Source: Phallusia fumigata (Eukaryota; Chordata; Ascidiacea; Phlebobranchia; Ascidiidae). Taken from it: a stretch of DNA of 49,803 bases. Under the pieces are notes generated by a model. It did not search any database and was not told the origin of the DNA. It saw only the letters and a list, made by a program, of their open reading frames with translations. The stretch spans positions 1 to 49,803 of the forward strand of contig QXVZ01007433.1 of the NCBI GenBank assembly GCA_008931825.1. Reading direction: 5' to 3'. Shown here in pieces: positions 1 to 12,753 of the stretch; position 1 is the stretch's first letter; the number at the start of each line of letters is the position of its first letter. Position numbers and translations under genes: made by a program.

Positions 1-878
1 GTGAAAAAGTTTTAAAGCGTCTAGCGTTAGGCAGATTTCGCATTATATTTCTACCAGAATATGGGTTGGTTCAGGGCGACATTTGTTCGCTAGATAAATT
101 TCGGCGAAATCTTGTGGGGGCCAAATAAATGAAAGACTTTTGAATGTTTGAAAAAACATTTTAGGCTGTAGGTATAGATGTTTCGGTACCAGTCATGCGG
201 TCCTCACACGCCCTCCTTTCAGGCATATTTTGCGTGTTGCCCGATTTAGATCAAAAAATGACACGTATTTTTTGTTACAATATATTTGCTACAGGGCTGC
301 GGGCGAGATTTGGCTTGTGGGCCGTATTAGTCACCGACGTGGGGTATAGAATCCTAACAAATAAAAGTACCTCATGCGAATTTGCATTTTAGTATTTTCG
401 TTCTGAACTGGCGCTACTTTCGTTAAGATGAAAATTAAATATCCCTTAAATTGCAACTTTTAACAGCATGATAAACAGAGAAGGGAATGTAATTGGAAAA
501 TTAGTTCAGTCGGTTGAGACCTTGCTGATTTTGGTTTTAGCCCGCGGATTGGAAAAGGTCGCACAGTTCTGGTTTTACACAATGCTGAGCAAACTAACTT
601 TAGATAACCTTTTTAGGAAAATTTCCAGTTTTTAAGGTATACTGGCTGGTAATGGTACCAAAACATAAATGCAACATTAACTTTTGCTTGTCACCCAAGG
701 GTGTTTTGCTGTTTCAATGTTTCGCCTATTTTTTTCTTCCTTACGCTTTTTTTGCTTTTTAAATGCAATTGCGTCATTGTATTTATTACATCAGTTAAAA
801 GAAATTTTGTTGCACAAAAAGGTTAAAAATTCTCTTTAAAGCCTGAAAAGTTTTAACTGTATTGCTTGCACTTGGCAG
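1..878. other. Non-coding left edge; probably intron of an atlastin-like gene
   Basis: No exon of the GTPase family could be recognised here, and short open frames show no family resemblance. If the terminal exon at 879 belongs to a normal gene, this stretch is its last intron; the matching intron in the complete paralogue is 701 bp long. The upstream exons would then lie outside the window. An orphan exon copy is the alternative. Confidence 0.5.
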
Positions 879-1151
879 ACGATGTGGATAGTCGGTGGGG
901 TGATTATCGGAGCTGGAGCAATCGCCCTCATCGTGGTTTTCCCAACACAAGCCGCAGCATTGGGAAGAGCAATCCTAGACCTTGTAAAGAAAGTAGCATT
1001 GGCAATTCCTGTTGTTATCGAGATTGTAAAAGATTCTATAAGACCTGCAGAGGAACCAGTGTATGTCAGCACGTCTGTTATGGTAATTCTCCATTGCCTT
1101 GTAGGAGTACGAACTCGAACGACGCAAACGAGAGAGGCATTACTATATTAA
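879..1151 (+). CDS. Atlastin/GBP-like GTPase, terminal exon only (gene runs off the left edge)
   Basis: This exon follows a splice acceptor (CAG at 876-878) and encodes 90 residues before a stop. It opens with T-MWIVGGVIIGAGAIA, almost identical to the last exon of the complete GTPase gene at 12449-12712 (MWIVGGVVIGAGAIA), including the following AAALGRA. This is a Gly/Ala-rich hydrophobic segment long enough to cross or embed in a membrane. After about 30 residues the two tails diverge, and this copy has a second hydrophobic stretch (about AIPVVIEIV). No GTPase exons are visible upstream within the window. By comparison it is the 3' end of a tandem paralogue on the same strand; an isolated duplicated exon cannot be excluded. 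Confidence 0.6.
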   Translation, partial: TMWIVGGVIIGAGAIALIVVFPTQAAALGRAILDLVKKVALAIPVVIEIVKDSIRPAEEPVYVSTSVMVILHCLVGVRTRTTQTREALLY

Positions 1152-2480
1152 GCAGTTACAGCTTTTGAATCGAAAACTTTCGTGTTAAAATTTTAAAAAA
1201 TGTTACTGTGCTGTCTTGTATTACGCCCCAAACTGTAACGCAAATAACGCTCAACTGCTTTTTTCAATTATGTTCCGTTTCATAATTTGCGCAAGGATTT
1301 GAATTCCAGCATTTTCAAAAGTTTTAAAGTACCAAATGCGCTCAATTTTAATTACAAAATTATTTTTAGTGTAGCAAATTTGGCTATTTGGACGTGAAAG
1401 GTCAATTTGAATTTAAGGTTGCCGTTTGACTGTTGTACATATACATTTACCCAGTTGAGTTTTGTATGTTTAGTTACGCTTTCCGGCGAATGGAAACGTT
1501 TCATTTTATAGTTATCTTTTGACCACTAGTGTATATTGTGCAAAATTAGCAATAGTTGTTTATTTCGGCATACGAGCTCAAAGCCCACACGGATGGCAAA
1601 TTTATAACTCATGATAAACTTCGAACAAGCTTTAACCAAACTGTTTTGACCGACATGGCGAAAATAGCCTGATGAAGTTTGTAATATTTCTGCTCAATGC
1701 TTGATTAGGATGCAGCGCTTCTCTGAACCGACATGGTAATCAGTTGTATTCGTACTTTTAATGGTGTGTTGTGATTGGTTGTTTGTTTGTGCGAGGTGTA
1801 AGTAGGTTATGGCGTTGTCAACGACGGTGGTATTGAGTTCTCACATATAATAAGTGACGACCCTAATCTAAATCGTCCACGCATATTAAACAATATTTAG
1901 ACACTTAACAAAACATCCGCATTACGAACTGAGACTCATGGGAGCATATTCGTGGACCCCACAAACCGCGAATTTGACAGAGTACAGTTTTTTCATTTGT
2001 ACCTGTTCGAAATATGTTCATAAATGTCGTGTGCTGTACAAATTCGCAACTTTAAACTTTTGATTCAACTTCTTATTGAAAATGTATCGTTGATCATAAA
2101 ACCTGGTTACCCGTCGTCAACTTTAATAAAAAGAATAGTTTTTTAATAAACTGTATCATATTGTAACTTGCTTCTTTAAGGCCAGCGAAACATTGGGTCA
2201 AGGTCATACTCGGGTAAAACTTCTCATTGTCACAAACTAAAATTAATCCGCAATTATGAAAGTGGTTCAAACCTTGGTTTTATAAAAGAAAAATTACTTT
2301 ACCATGTAAAGTGCCTTGGATAGTGTGGGATATTTTAGAAATAGGAAACAAGAAAAAAATTATACAGCTTCGAGTCTTCACGACTTGTGCGTGCCCTAAT
2401 TACCGGTATCATGTAAATAGGGGTAAAAAAATGTTTAGGCTACATAGGCACGGACGCTCAAACATTCGGTAATATCTTGC
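1152..2480. other. Intergenic, nothing recognised
   Basis: Region between the left-edge GTPase exon and the 3' end of the ALK-like gene (convergent). It is AT-rich, and I saw no gene, tRNA or clear repeat. Confidence 0.6.
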
Positions 2481-5321
2481 TCATCTTGATGGTCTCCTCT
2501 TGCGTCGTGAAGAATCGTCATACTCGTCACAAGCTTCACGTGGTCCGGGACTGTCATTGTCTTTAGTGTACTGTCCGTAGGACTTCACTTTCCTTTTTTG
2601 TTTTGACGGTTTTCGGGCGGAAAAATCATGGTTGTCTGAAGATTTTCCAAATACAGAGTAAAATCCCTTCTTCTTGCCCACAGAGAAGAACTTTCCACCA
2701 CCTTTCTCTTTAGGTGAACTGGCTTCATATTCTTTGCAGAGCTTAATGCAGCGGTATATAAGGAAGGCAACAAGCAGAGTTAAAACGATTCCGCCCACAA
2801 AACACATTGCAATGTAAACTACAATAGGGCCGCAGCATGGATGACCTGCAAGGCAAAACGTATAATTTAACTTTATCAAGCTTAAATGGAAGTTTTAAAA
2901 CTAAATGTGAACAAAGTTGCCCTCGCAGCTGAGAGATGGGCGAACATGAAACACAAATCTTAGTACAGAATCAACACACAGTATGTAAATTTTGGCAGTT
3001 TTAGTTCTACATACATAAAATTTTTGTGCTAAATTAAGTCAAGTAGCTTGGACTTTTAGGCAAGGTTACATACCTTACAATTTCCGGCAGCTCTTTAGCA
3101 TTCGTTTGAGTGAAATATACCGTATCTATTCAAACATTCACCCACCTGTAAATGATATTGTCACAGAGCCACGGCCTTTTTGAAGCGTAGAAGCTCTAGC
3201 GGTTTCACCGGCATTCATAGAACCCCCTCCACCGCCCCATCCATTCGGCGGTCCACCCCCACCACCGGAGTAGCCCCCGCCACCTCCGGCTCCTCCATCA
3301 GCACTTCCTGATCCTCCTTCCTCCTCCGAATCCTCCATTGTTTTCCAACACTCCGCCGCCGGGGGAAGAAAACATGAGATAACCTCCAACTCCAGGAGCA
3401 GTGTTTCCAAATCCCTTGTTGCTGTACGAAATGCTTGGTAGCGGGAATTCCACTTTCTGCATCTCAGTCAAGCTGATGTAACTCGCTTCTCCGTCTCCAT
3501 TCCATCCCGCACCTCCTCCAGAGGAACTCGCTCCTTCAGATGTTGCGATGCCACGAGCACCACCGCTTCCATTCGATCCACCAGGACCTTGAGCGCTGCT
3601 GGTCAAAGTCCTCGATCCCGATTTGCCTCTAGTTGTGAAGGCCGCATCAGCAAACTTCATGGAGGATTTAGGCGGGTTGCCAGCTCCGGAGCTCCCCCCG
3701 CCGGCGACGAGCATCAAAAAATTGTCGCCACTACGCGACACAAAAGTTCCGCCTGATCCACCTGGGCCGCGTGATCTTCCAAGAGCAGGATCGTAATCGC
3801 TTTGCTGACCTTTGGTATTTTCCGTAATATTATTGTAGATAAGCATGACTGAACATTTAATTGGGTCAAATCTTAATATTTATAACATTAATTATAAAAA
3901 CCCATAATGTCGTTTTACAGGTTGTTTCTCGGTGTTTTGCTAAGTTCGTGACCAGCAGCGTGCTAAGGCCAGTCACTTTATTGTGACATTTTGGTGACGA
4001 AATATGTGGCTCCAATCATCTTAAAACAAGATTTCGGAAAAAGGAAACACACAAACTGCTGCTGTAAAACACAAATACTTGCCAACCAAAATCCGGAACT
4101 TTTCGCCCTTCTCTATTCGAAAATCAGCGGTCACCACAGCGCCTTGGCCGTAATTTCCGCTGACTAGTTCCAAGCCAGAAGGGGCACGAGCTGGAGAGAT
4201 ATTCAGAAAACACGGTTAAGTGTTTTGGTATGATAGTTTGCACATTGCACATTTTTATGCACAAATTTGCACTTAACAAGCAGGCAAGTATTGCGCAACG
4301 ACTGCACCATGTTATTTTATAAAATCCAATGTAGAGAACCTTCTACTCTTCTGGGATCAAACAAAACTGAAAACGCGCGTAATATTTATTCGGTTGCAAG
4401 CGACCTGTTGATTTTTGTTTGATTTTATTAAAAGGAACTTTAGAATGCATGCAATCAGCGTATGTAACACACCCTAGCGTTGTACTGCACACCGTTACTC
4501 AGCATATATTTTTGTACCTTCAGCATTACAGACATCTAAATTAGACTAAACAATTCGTTACTGTTTACGAACTCAACAACTTTATACGATAGTGCTCCTT
4601 TTATCAACAGCAAGTCTGACGCTGATCATAGACTTGAAACTAACTGCAACAACCAACTCAACTTCACCTGTTATTAGATACAGCCCAGAAGCTGGTGCTG
4701 TCCAAACTTGCACCCCGTTATCAATTGTCACGTCTCCCTCCAGGCTTGACCCTTTATATGCTGCGTCACATTGTTCCTGAAACCAATTAGTGTTGCTATG
4801 GTTACAATGTGGTCAAAATATCAATTACTTGAAGTTGTGCTTCGAATAGCAGGACAAACGTCCTTGGCATTAATTCGCAACACAGCAACTTAATGCAGTT
4901 CACATTACATTTTCGACTCCGCAACTAGGTTGTCAAGTATGTACTTGTTTAATACAAACCCGAAACGTTATGTTCACAATCCTTTATGAATGTTTGACGT
5001 AACTATTTCTCTAAGCACTGATATAAACAGCACAAAGAGCCGCTTTGACCGATAACAGTTAGCCATACCTTACGCCATCATCGTTTGTCACAATTTTAGG
5101 CGGCAATTCTACATTGGCCACGCCTCATATTTGTGCGGACAAAACAATCCTTTTAATGTAAGAATCTGTCTTTTGTGACAAACGCTTACCTGTGTTGGAC
5201 CAAATCTTCCAGTCTGCTCACAGTCGCTAAAATCCCATCTCATTTCCACAATGGCTTCAGTGGTGAGCTCACATAATACAGACTGTAAAAAGTAGAAACT
5301 AATCCAAATCCGAGGCCACAT
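2481..5321 (-). CDS. Kinase-less ALK/LTK-like glycine-rich transmembrane protein
   Basis: Five exons on the minus strand: 5321-5190, 4776-4668, 4190-4083, 3848-3146 and 2845-2481, about 471 residues. A signal peptide (MWPRIWISFYFLQSVLC) is followed by WDFSDCEQTGRFGPTQ and EQCDAAYKGSS, which match the start of the ALK/LTK ligand-binding region (W-F-DC...GPTQ.QC..AY). Later come VWTAPASGLY and FRIEKGEKFRILV, then a glycine-rich domain (LMLVAGGGSSGAG, SSGGGAGWNGDG, GGFGGG, GGGGGYSGGGGG). A single membrane helix (about 358-381) is followed by only ~90 basic residues ending in RRKRRPSR. Vertebrate ALK/LTK carry an EGF-like module and a tyrosine kinase; both are absent. Exon 3 appears to end at a GC donor (TTG|GCAAGT). 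The glycine-rich exon has one extra base near 3318-3319 that changes frame; without it the Gly-rich frame is continuous. Ligand and function are unknown; a decoy or adaptor receptor is inference. Confidence 0.82.
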
Positions 5322-7860
5322 ATTTCCCTGATAAACTACTTTTCAAGTAATTTTTCCAAATTTTACGTGTTTGTTAGCGACAACATTCAACTAACAACTG
5401 TTGGACGTTTTTCACTTCTGTTCTGTTTGAAATACTGCCGACTCTCGCACGTTGACTTTTTACACTGGCCTCGCTTTTGCCTCGTCAAGACGCCAATTGC
5501 CGTTTGTAAAGCGCTTTTGTGATTGAACGCCTCGTAGCGATATGCTAGATGCCCGCGGGCATTCAATTTTCAAGTAGATTGCTTGCCAAGCAGTACGTAC
5601 TTTAATATGATATCGGTGGCACATCCATAGCTTGATCATTTGTACTGCATTTGACCACAGTTTTATTCCAAAATCGACATTAGAAATAACTAATGTATTG
5701 AGATTTATATATACAGCATGATGTAATTGCTAACACCCAAGATAATTTTTATCACCGCCAGTCTACCGCGCGGGGAAACCCCTCAAACTCTCGGCTATTT
5801 TATGCCGCAACTGTTCGTTTGTGGCATTTGTGTTTCTGGTACACGTCTTCGCTAGGTAGTAAATTTACTGGCGATAATATAACACAGAGAAGCATGTGAA
5901 ATGGATTAAAAACAAGCTAGATGTGAAGATGTGTTCACGAAAAGCTAACGATGCAAACGTTGCAGCAGCTGTTGGCCACAATACAGCGCAGGCTACCTCA
6001 AGGGAGTTTTAAGAGTCAAAGCGAAGTTACTGTTAGTATGTTTTGTTAGACCACAAGGTTAATAAATAAAATTGTGATAGTAAGTTGAGTTAACTTTCTT
6101 TTGTTTGGTTAAAGAAGTGTAATGCCAAGTCAATCACCAAACAGCTGCGCAACCTCGGAACTGCGTGACCAGCCAACTAGTAAAGGACTGAAAAAAGGTG
6201 GAACGTTCTGCGATTGCAATGTCAATAAAACGTGACTGGGTGAACACAATGAAGTAAATTCGGCGCATTACTAGGAAAATGTTGAATGTAGCCTCTTTTG
6301 GTTTGTTGGATTTCTTGTTAGTGGATCGATATTGATTTACACATAATACCAAGGGCACTATTGAAGAACATTTGGGCAACACAGCCACTTCAAAACCTAG
6401 TTAACTGTGCAAAACGGCGTGGTTTACAAAATTGTCTACCGGCTGTTTAAAGCCCTGTCGGGCGTAGGGAGAAAGGGTAAATATAGTTGGAGCGTTCTGT
6501 GGGGACCACTGCTGTACGTTGCGATCACCACGTTTTAAGACACACACAGTTTACATAATTTGTCTCTAAGTGCACATATAAAAGTTAAAATAGCGAATGC
6601 ATTCTACAATACAAATACACATCCATGGGCTTAGAATAAAGTTATTGCGTGGGCGACGAGAGGGCAAGTACTTTTTGTTCGTCGGTCCTTCCAGGCGACT
6701 CAAATAAGGAGCAAAATATGTTTCTTTAACATGTCTGCTCCATTCTACGAGTGCGACGGAGCATGTTCTCGGGGGGAAGGCCCTGTTCAAAGGCTCTGTG
6801 AAACCAAAGATTCGACCCCGGTGTTTTTTGTCGTGGTGCAAAGAGAGCCATCTTTAAAACCTCGTGACAAAGCTAGGAGGAACCTATGTTACATATTACC
6901 TGCTTTGTCATGGTAGTACGTAGCGTAGGCACTGGTTTCAAACGTCAGCAGAAAATGATTTGATTACCATCGCTGTATGCAAACAAAAGCGGAACTAGTT
7001 ATTAGGCTGGTGTTAGTAAAAGGAACCTCTTATCAGTCAGTGTTTCATGTTGCAAAAGTTACAGGAGGTTATCTTAGCTGGTGGTTTTGTAAAACCGTTT
7101 GTCAGAAGTTTGTATAACGGATAACGATCATGCTTGTAAGCGCCGGGTTGACCTACTGGACAGCTGATAATGTTTAATTTTGTGCATAGATATTTGCTAT
7201 GTCCTTGTACTGCATTTCACCGAGCTACAGCGGGTATTTTCTAAATTGGTTTCGTTCGTGTACATAATAGGTAAATAACGTAAACACTACAGGCTAGGCA
7301 TTTATTACCTGCAGTATGAAAACAAAACTAGGTACTATTGCATGTTGGTAAAAATGTTCCTTTCAACTGACAAGCAACTGTTGAGGCTGGTTTTACCACT
7401 ACCAGGTAAGGTAAACATACAGATGGCAAGCCTGTTGAAGGTCATGTTGGCACAAAGGCAAGACTAAACCTCACCTATTGTTCTTATTGTGGTGGATTTT
7501 GTTCAAAATAAGTTATAGCATGACGTAAACGCATGCATGAGTAACCTATTTTCCACACAGTATGACTAACCTTTTTTTCCACCAGCTAAACTTCTGTTTT
7601 AAGGAGCCAGGTTCAAACAGAGTTTTTCTGTGACTGTATCAGCAGGAAAGGAAGTAATTGAACAGGGCTTGCAGTTGCACACATTTTTATCTTAGCCTTG
7701 GATTTGATGTGGGAATTGTGTCATACATTTTAAAAAAGCAGAAATAATTGCCGTTAACTTGTTACTTTTTTTGTTTTGTAGTTACCTACTTTTATTGCTT
7801 TAAATACCGCGCGTTTTCTAAATGCTGTGTTGAAACTGTTTTTGTTTTACTTAAACCAAA
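5322..7860. other. Divergent intergenic region (ALK-like / atlastin-like)
   Basis: This 2.5 kb lies between two oppositely oriented starts and must hold both promoters. No coding exon was recognised. A good 3' splice site (pyrimidine tract then TTTTGTAG, about 7760-7781) lies ~80 bp before the GTPase start, suggesting a 5' UTR exon or a trans-splice site. Confidence 0.5.
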
Positions 7861-10800
7861 ATGGGAGAACTAACCAAGGTCCTGGCTCTTGAGGATGACA
7901 ATTGGAAGGTTTTTTGTGAACAAATACCTGACGGCGATGAAGATCAAGCCGATAAACCTTTAGCAATCATTACCAGTATTGGATCGTTCGGGATTGGAAA
8001 GTCGTTTCTGCAAAACGCTTTGCTAGGCGCTGTTAGAATGGTAATTCAACATGTAACTAATGTGTTCAATTGTAACCTTTGTATTTATTTTGCTTTTATA
8101 AAAAATATAAAATCAAAAGCATCGAATTTCAAAACAGCTAAGCAACTTGTACATTGACACGAACGCTTTATAATTCTTCGGGTCGTAACAATTGAGTTCC
8201 ATAATGCATGGACCGGCAACGATTGCACATTTTTATCTTTTCAGCTACTAGTGAAAATAAGGCAATTCACAGTGCCGCAATAAATCATGTAAACCACCAA
8301 CCGTTGATAAGTAGCTGACTTTTTTGTCGCACAACTTAACAAGCAAAACTGTCCCTGAAGTATGCCGCATTTTGCACTTACTACAACTTTCTTATCTCAG
8401 CCCCTTTGTTTCAAACAGCTAAGCTACCTGTAAACAACGCTCATTTGTTTGCAAACAAACGTTCGTAAGAGAACAGTTTTTCAGCGAACCTAATGTGAAA
8501 TACACGTTAGTTGCTCAGCTGACACTGGGGCAGGAAACATTTTGTTTTACTATTGCATACGTGCTGTCCTGTCGTAACGAGCAATATCCAGTAAAACAAA
8601 CTTTGTATTGCCTGCCAGCTAATTGGACAAAAACAACGTATTAAAACCACGGCAAGCTATGGAATAGAACTGTTATTTTGGAAACGTAACAATTATTATG
8701 CCAACAATGGCGTTTTGTTACGTTAGAAAAAGTGCCCGTTTATCTTGGCTTTCGTGTGATTACAGCCACTTTGTCCAGAGTATATTAAACGCGACATACC
8801 TTGCTACACAGAGCTATCTTTTAGAACCTGTTAAAGGTTAGGATTTGTCTAAGTTTTCGAAGCATGGATTTTCAGTGAACTAACATCAAAGAAAGGTGTT
8901 AAACCATGTTAAGCAAATCTTCCTGTGTTTTTTGCAGGACGAATCGTATTTCGAGGAAGAAACAAGGTTGCTTGAGGTGTTTCCCATAGAAACATCGGTG
9001 AAGTCAGAAACGAAAGGAATTGATATGTTCAGTGAATATCTCGAGCCTCCACTCGGCGCCGATGTATGCTAAAACAACTTTTTTCCCCAAATCTGTGATG
9101 GCTAAACCAAATCTGTCATTTTCAGGAAATGGTTTTGGCGTTATGGGACACTGAGGGCCCATCAGACCCCAACCAGCCCCAGGATCATGCAATCACCATC
9201 TTCGCGTTATCGGCTTACTTCAGTCGAGTTCTCATTTACAACGTCAAAGAAAAGTTTAGCGTGGAGAACATGGACAAAATGCAGGTAAAACATACTTAGT
9301 ATTTGTTGTTTACAATATCCTGGGAGTGTTTGTGCTGAGAAGAAGGAAAACGCATTAAAAAGCAGGTTCATTTGCCCATTTTGGTGTTTTGTTTACAAAC
9401 CTACACAGTTTTATATGTATGTCATATACATCTGCCTTTGCTCGGTTGAGTAGTTGTGAATCATTTATTGAGCGACAAATGGGTTGGTTAGAGACAATAT
9501 CCCTCAAATGACGTACTACTATATACTGTAGAAGCGAATAGAATACAAATCACTATTTTGGATTTAAAAGAAATGATCGTTTCAATACTTTCCACATACA
9601 ATGTACTGAATAAACCAGTGGGAAATTGAGTTAAGATGCGTCTGTATGAACAAATGCTTTTGTGATGTGTTACAGGTGTATCTGGAAGAAATGAGGACAC
9701 TGTCAGGCGGGGGAGAAAACGCCGAATTGTTTCAGGTTACTTTAACTAGTTTCGGATTTATATATATTGGTATAAATTGGATGCCATTATAAAAAACAAA
9801 GATGTCTAAGGAACAAGAGAGAACAGTTTTTGGCTTATTTGGGTAATATTAGTGGTTTTTGGCATCTGAATCGCGTTTGGCTACTCTTGTAAGACTCAGA
9901 CCAAATGTAAGTCATTGCGGCAAAAATTTAAATAAAAGCCGCCACCTCAGTTTACTTTTTTGTTGTCTCGTGTTTTTCTTAAAAGTAACCTAAGCCAAAT
10001 TAAGTTATTTGGTGGATGTGGCCTTGCTCTTTTGGTTTTTTCCTGAAGACTTAAGGCTGATCACGGCGCTGGTGAAGAAAAAAATTCTACACTCATAACA
10101 GAGGAGTTCATCTATATTTAGACCCTTATTATCGTGGTTCGCGATGCGGACGAGGAGTTTGGGTACTGCTGGGAGGGCGGAAAGGCTTACTTGGAACACA
10201 TGAAGACCGAGGGGCGATTAAGAGGACAAACCGAAGTCTTCTTCAGGGAGCTTGAGAACACATTCCGCACAGTTCTGGTTTTCATGATGCCGCCGCCGAA
10301 CCAGGAAGTGAAAACAAAAGGCATTAAAGTCACACATATGAGAGGTACTGCTTGCACCGAGTTGACAAATTTCAAATTTCATAGCACAGCGAAAATATGA
10401 TAAACTTTAGAAAACATTTGACAAATTGTCCCTCGCTCAAAATGCAAACTTAAAAATTTCCTAAAAAAAAGGTGTTTTGCAAAAAATACAGATTTGGCAT
10501 TTCTTTTTTCGGTGTTGGCTAAAAATTTCTGTTGCAGGTTTTCATTTTTCACCTTTTTTTTCACAGACATTGATCTGTTGTTTCGGGAAAGCCTGCGCAT
10601 CTTTGCCAAACAGTTGCTTTACGAAATCGTCCTGGAATCAGGAAACGCAATTGATCGTGAAGTTTTGCGGGTTTGCAATCTCAAAGCCCAGCTTACCAAG
10701 ATAGCCGAACGCTTCCAGAACATGAGCGAACGAAGAAGCACCACTTTGGCGAACGTGAGCATGTTTTCTAAAGTTTTTAAATAGTTGTCATTGCGGGTTT

Positions 10801-12712
10801 GTATGTGTTTTTTCGACGAAGGATCGATTTTACATCAGCGAAACTGTTACAAACGCAAGTCTAAGAAAAATTTTTCGAAAAATAGGTTTATTGTTTTCTC
10901 TCACTAACTTCCAGACAAACCTTAATTTGTTTGTTTTTACATATTAATTGTTAGGAGAGCGAGTATGAAATGAGTACAAATATATCTGCCAGCCCCGGCG
11001 TAACTTTTTTTCATTTAAACTTATTAGTAGTTTCAAGCTAAGGTTCTGATGTATTTTTACCTGTTAAAACGGATCAAAATCATCCCTCCCAGCGAGTTTT
11101 GGCTGATTTTGGTGCAATTATTTACAGGCCAGAAAGGAAGAACACACCAAGAACGTTATGAACGCTTGCTTTGAGGAATATCAACGTGAACTGCTGGAGG
11201 TTCGTAAGAGTGCTGCATAGTAAACTAACTGTGTTTAAAACGCCCCCGAATTTCGTTGTTTGGCCCAGACCGGTTGTTAATTAAGAACTAATACCTTGAT
11301 TTGTAACTCTAAACACGTGTCTGTTCATAACTTAGTTCTTAATAGCGACATACTTTACCAAACATTTCGGCAATAACTCATGCCATCATCAGTGATACAA
11401 TAAGGCTTACCATCTTGACATAACTTTTACTTTGGGTCAAACAACTATCACCTGAACTGTACACTTTATCAAACCTTACAACCAAATCTGCAAAACAGGC
11501 TATATTCTGATACGCATTCACTAACTCCAAGCTTACCGTGTTGCAGAATCGCGGCTGGTTCCAAGCAGAGGCGACGAGAACGGAGCGCCACAACGAATTG
11601 AAGCGAAAAACCCTGGAAAACTTCAGGGCGGCCATCGAACGCCATTATTTGGAGGTTCAAATTGTCGACGCCGCACTTCAGGAACTCGAGAAACTTCTCG
11701 ATGAAAGGTTCAAGGCTTATAACGACAGCGCCCACAGGGCCCAGCTTGTGAGTTGAGGTCTATGCGTTTCGCATTCACAATATCCCGTATGGCGTGGGGT
11801 TGGTTTCCGTACGTGTAATGTTTATTTGTGATTAAAGTACTAATTTGGGCGCTATTGCAATACGACGCGTGAGTAATGCCTGAGCGTGAAACGCGATTCT
11901 GTATGGCTACACATTTGTAATTTTTATTACACTTTAGAACTGTTTTTTAAGACGAAATCGATTAAAAACTTGGTCGCGACGAAAGCTTGGCAAAAATGGT
12001 GTTGGTAAAGGTATTATCCTGTGTAGATGGCGTCTTTCTGATTAGAAGATTTTGCTAGGTTTGCTACAAATAAAAAACGTACAACCTGCTCAATCCTTGC
12101 CCATCACATCATCTTCACATTTTCTCGCCTCAGAACGTTTTATAACGTCATAGTTTCTATTTATTGAACGTCATGGTGTTATTGCGTCACTGTGTTTTTT
12201 CTTTTGACTGTAATAAATTTTAATGCAAACAGGTTGAAAATCATTCTCAACAAGAACGTACAAGCCAGCACTTCTGTTTTAAATATTTTCTACATGTCGA
12301 CAACATTGTTACGATCATCGGGAATGTCGAAACGTAGAAAATGTTTCACACAGAAGTCTTGTATCTTCGTATTGAGACTACTTAAAACCGTGAATCGTGA
12401 AAAGCATCGCTTTAAAAAAGTTTCAATTACCGTTTGCTTGCCTTGCAGACGATGTGGATAGTCGGTGGGGTGGTTATCGGCGCTGGAGCCATTGCCGCGA
12501 TCGTGTGCTTCCCGACAGAAGCAGCGGCATTGGGAAGAGCAGTCAGGCCTCAGCTTATTCGTTTGGCGACGCAAGCAATCCCCCATATCATGCCGCACGT
12601 GCAAAGCGCAACCGACGCTATTTTGGGTTCATCAAACCTCCCAATAAGCAGTTCGGTTATGGCGCTCGTTACTGGCTTAGCTACTCAGCATCTCGGACAA
12701 ATAAGGAATTGA
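7861..12712 (+). CDS. Atlastin/GBP-like dynamin-superfamily GTPase
   Basis: Nine exons: 7861-8040, 8938-9063, 9126-9284, 9676-9735, 10122-10344, 10567-10754, 11128-11199, 11547-11747 and 12449-12712, with phases agreeing and 490 residues. GTPase motifs in order: P-loop GSFGIGKS (41-48), switch I SETKGIDMF (T85), G3 WDTEG (D110), then LIIVVRD with the RD motif (182-183) followed by EFGYCWEGGKAYLEH, the atlastin pattern. FMMPPPNQEVKT corresponds to atlastin's FLLPHPGLKVAT. Residues ~250-403 are helical and charged, like the atlastin/GBP middle domain. The C-terminus has one Gly/Ala-rich hydrophobic segment (~405-424), a second weak hydrophobic stretch, and no polybasic atlastin tail. Atlastins fuse ER membranes and GBPs act in cell-autonomous defence; which role applies here cannot be told. 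A paralogous last exon lies at 879-1151. Confidence 0.88.
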
Positions 12713-12753
12713 TTGGCGGCTGGGAAACACGGTCGTTATGGGTCCCCTGAAGG

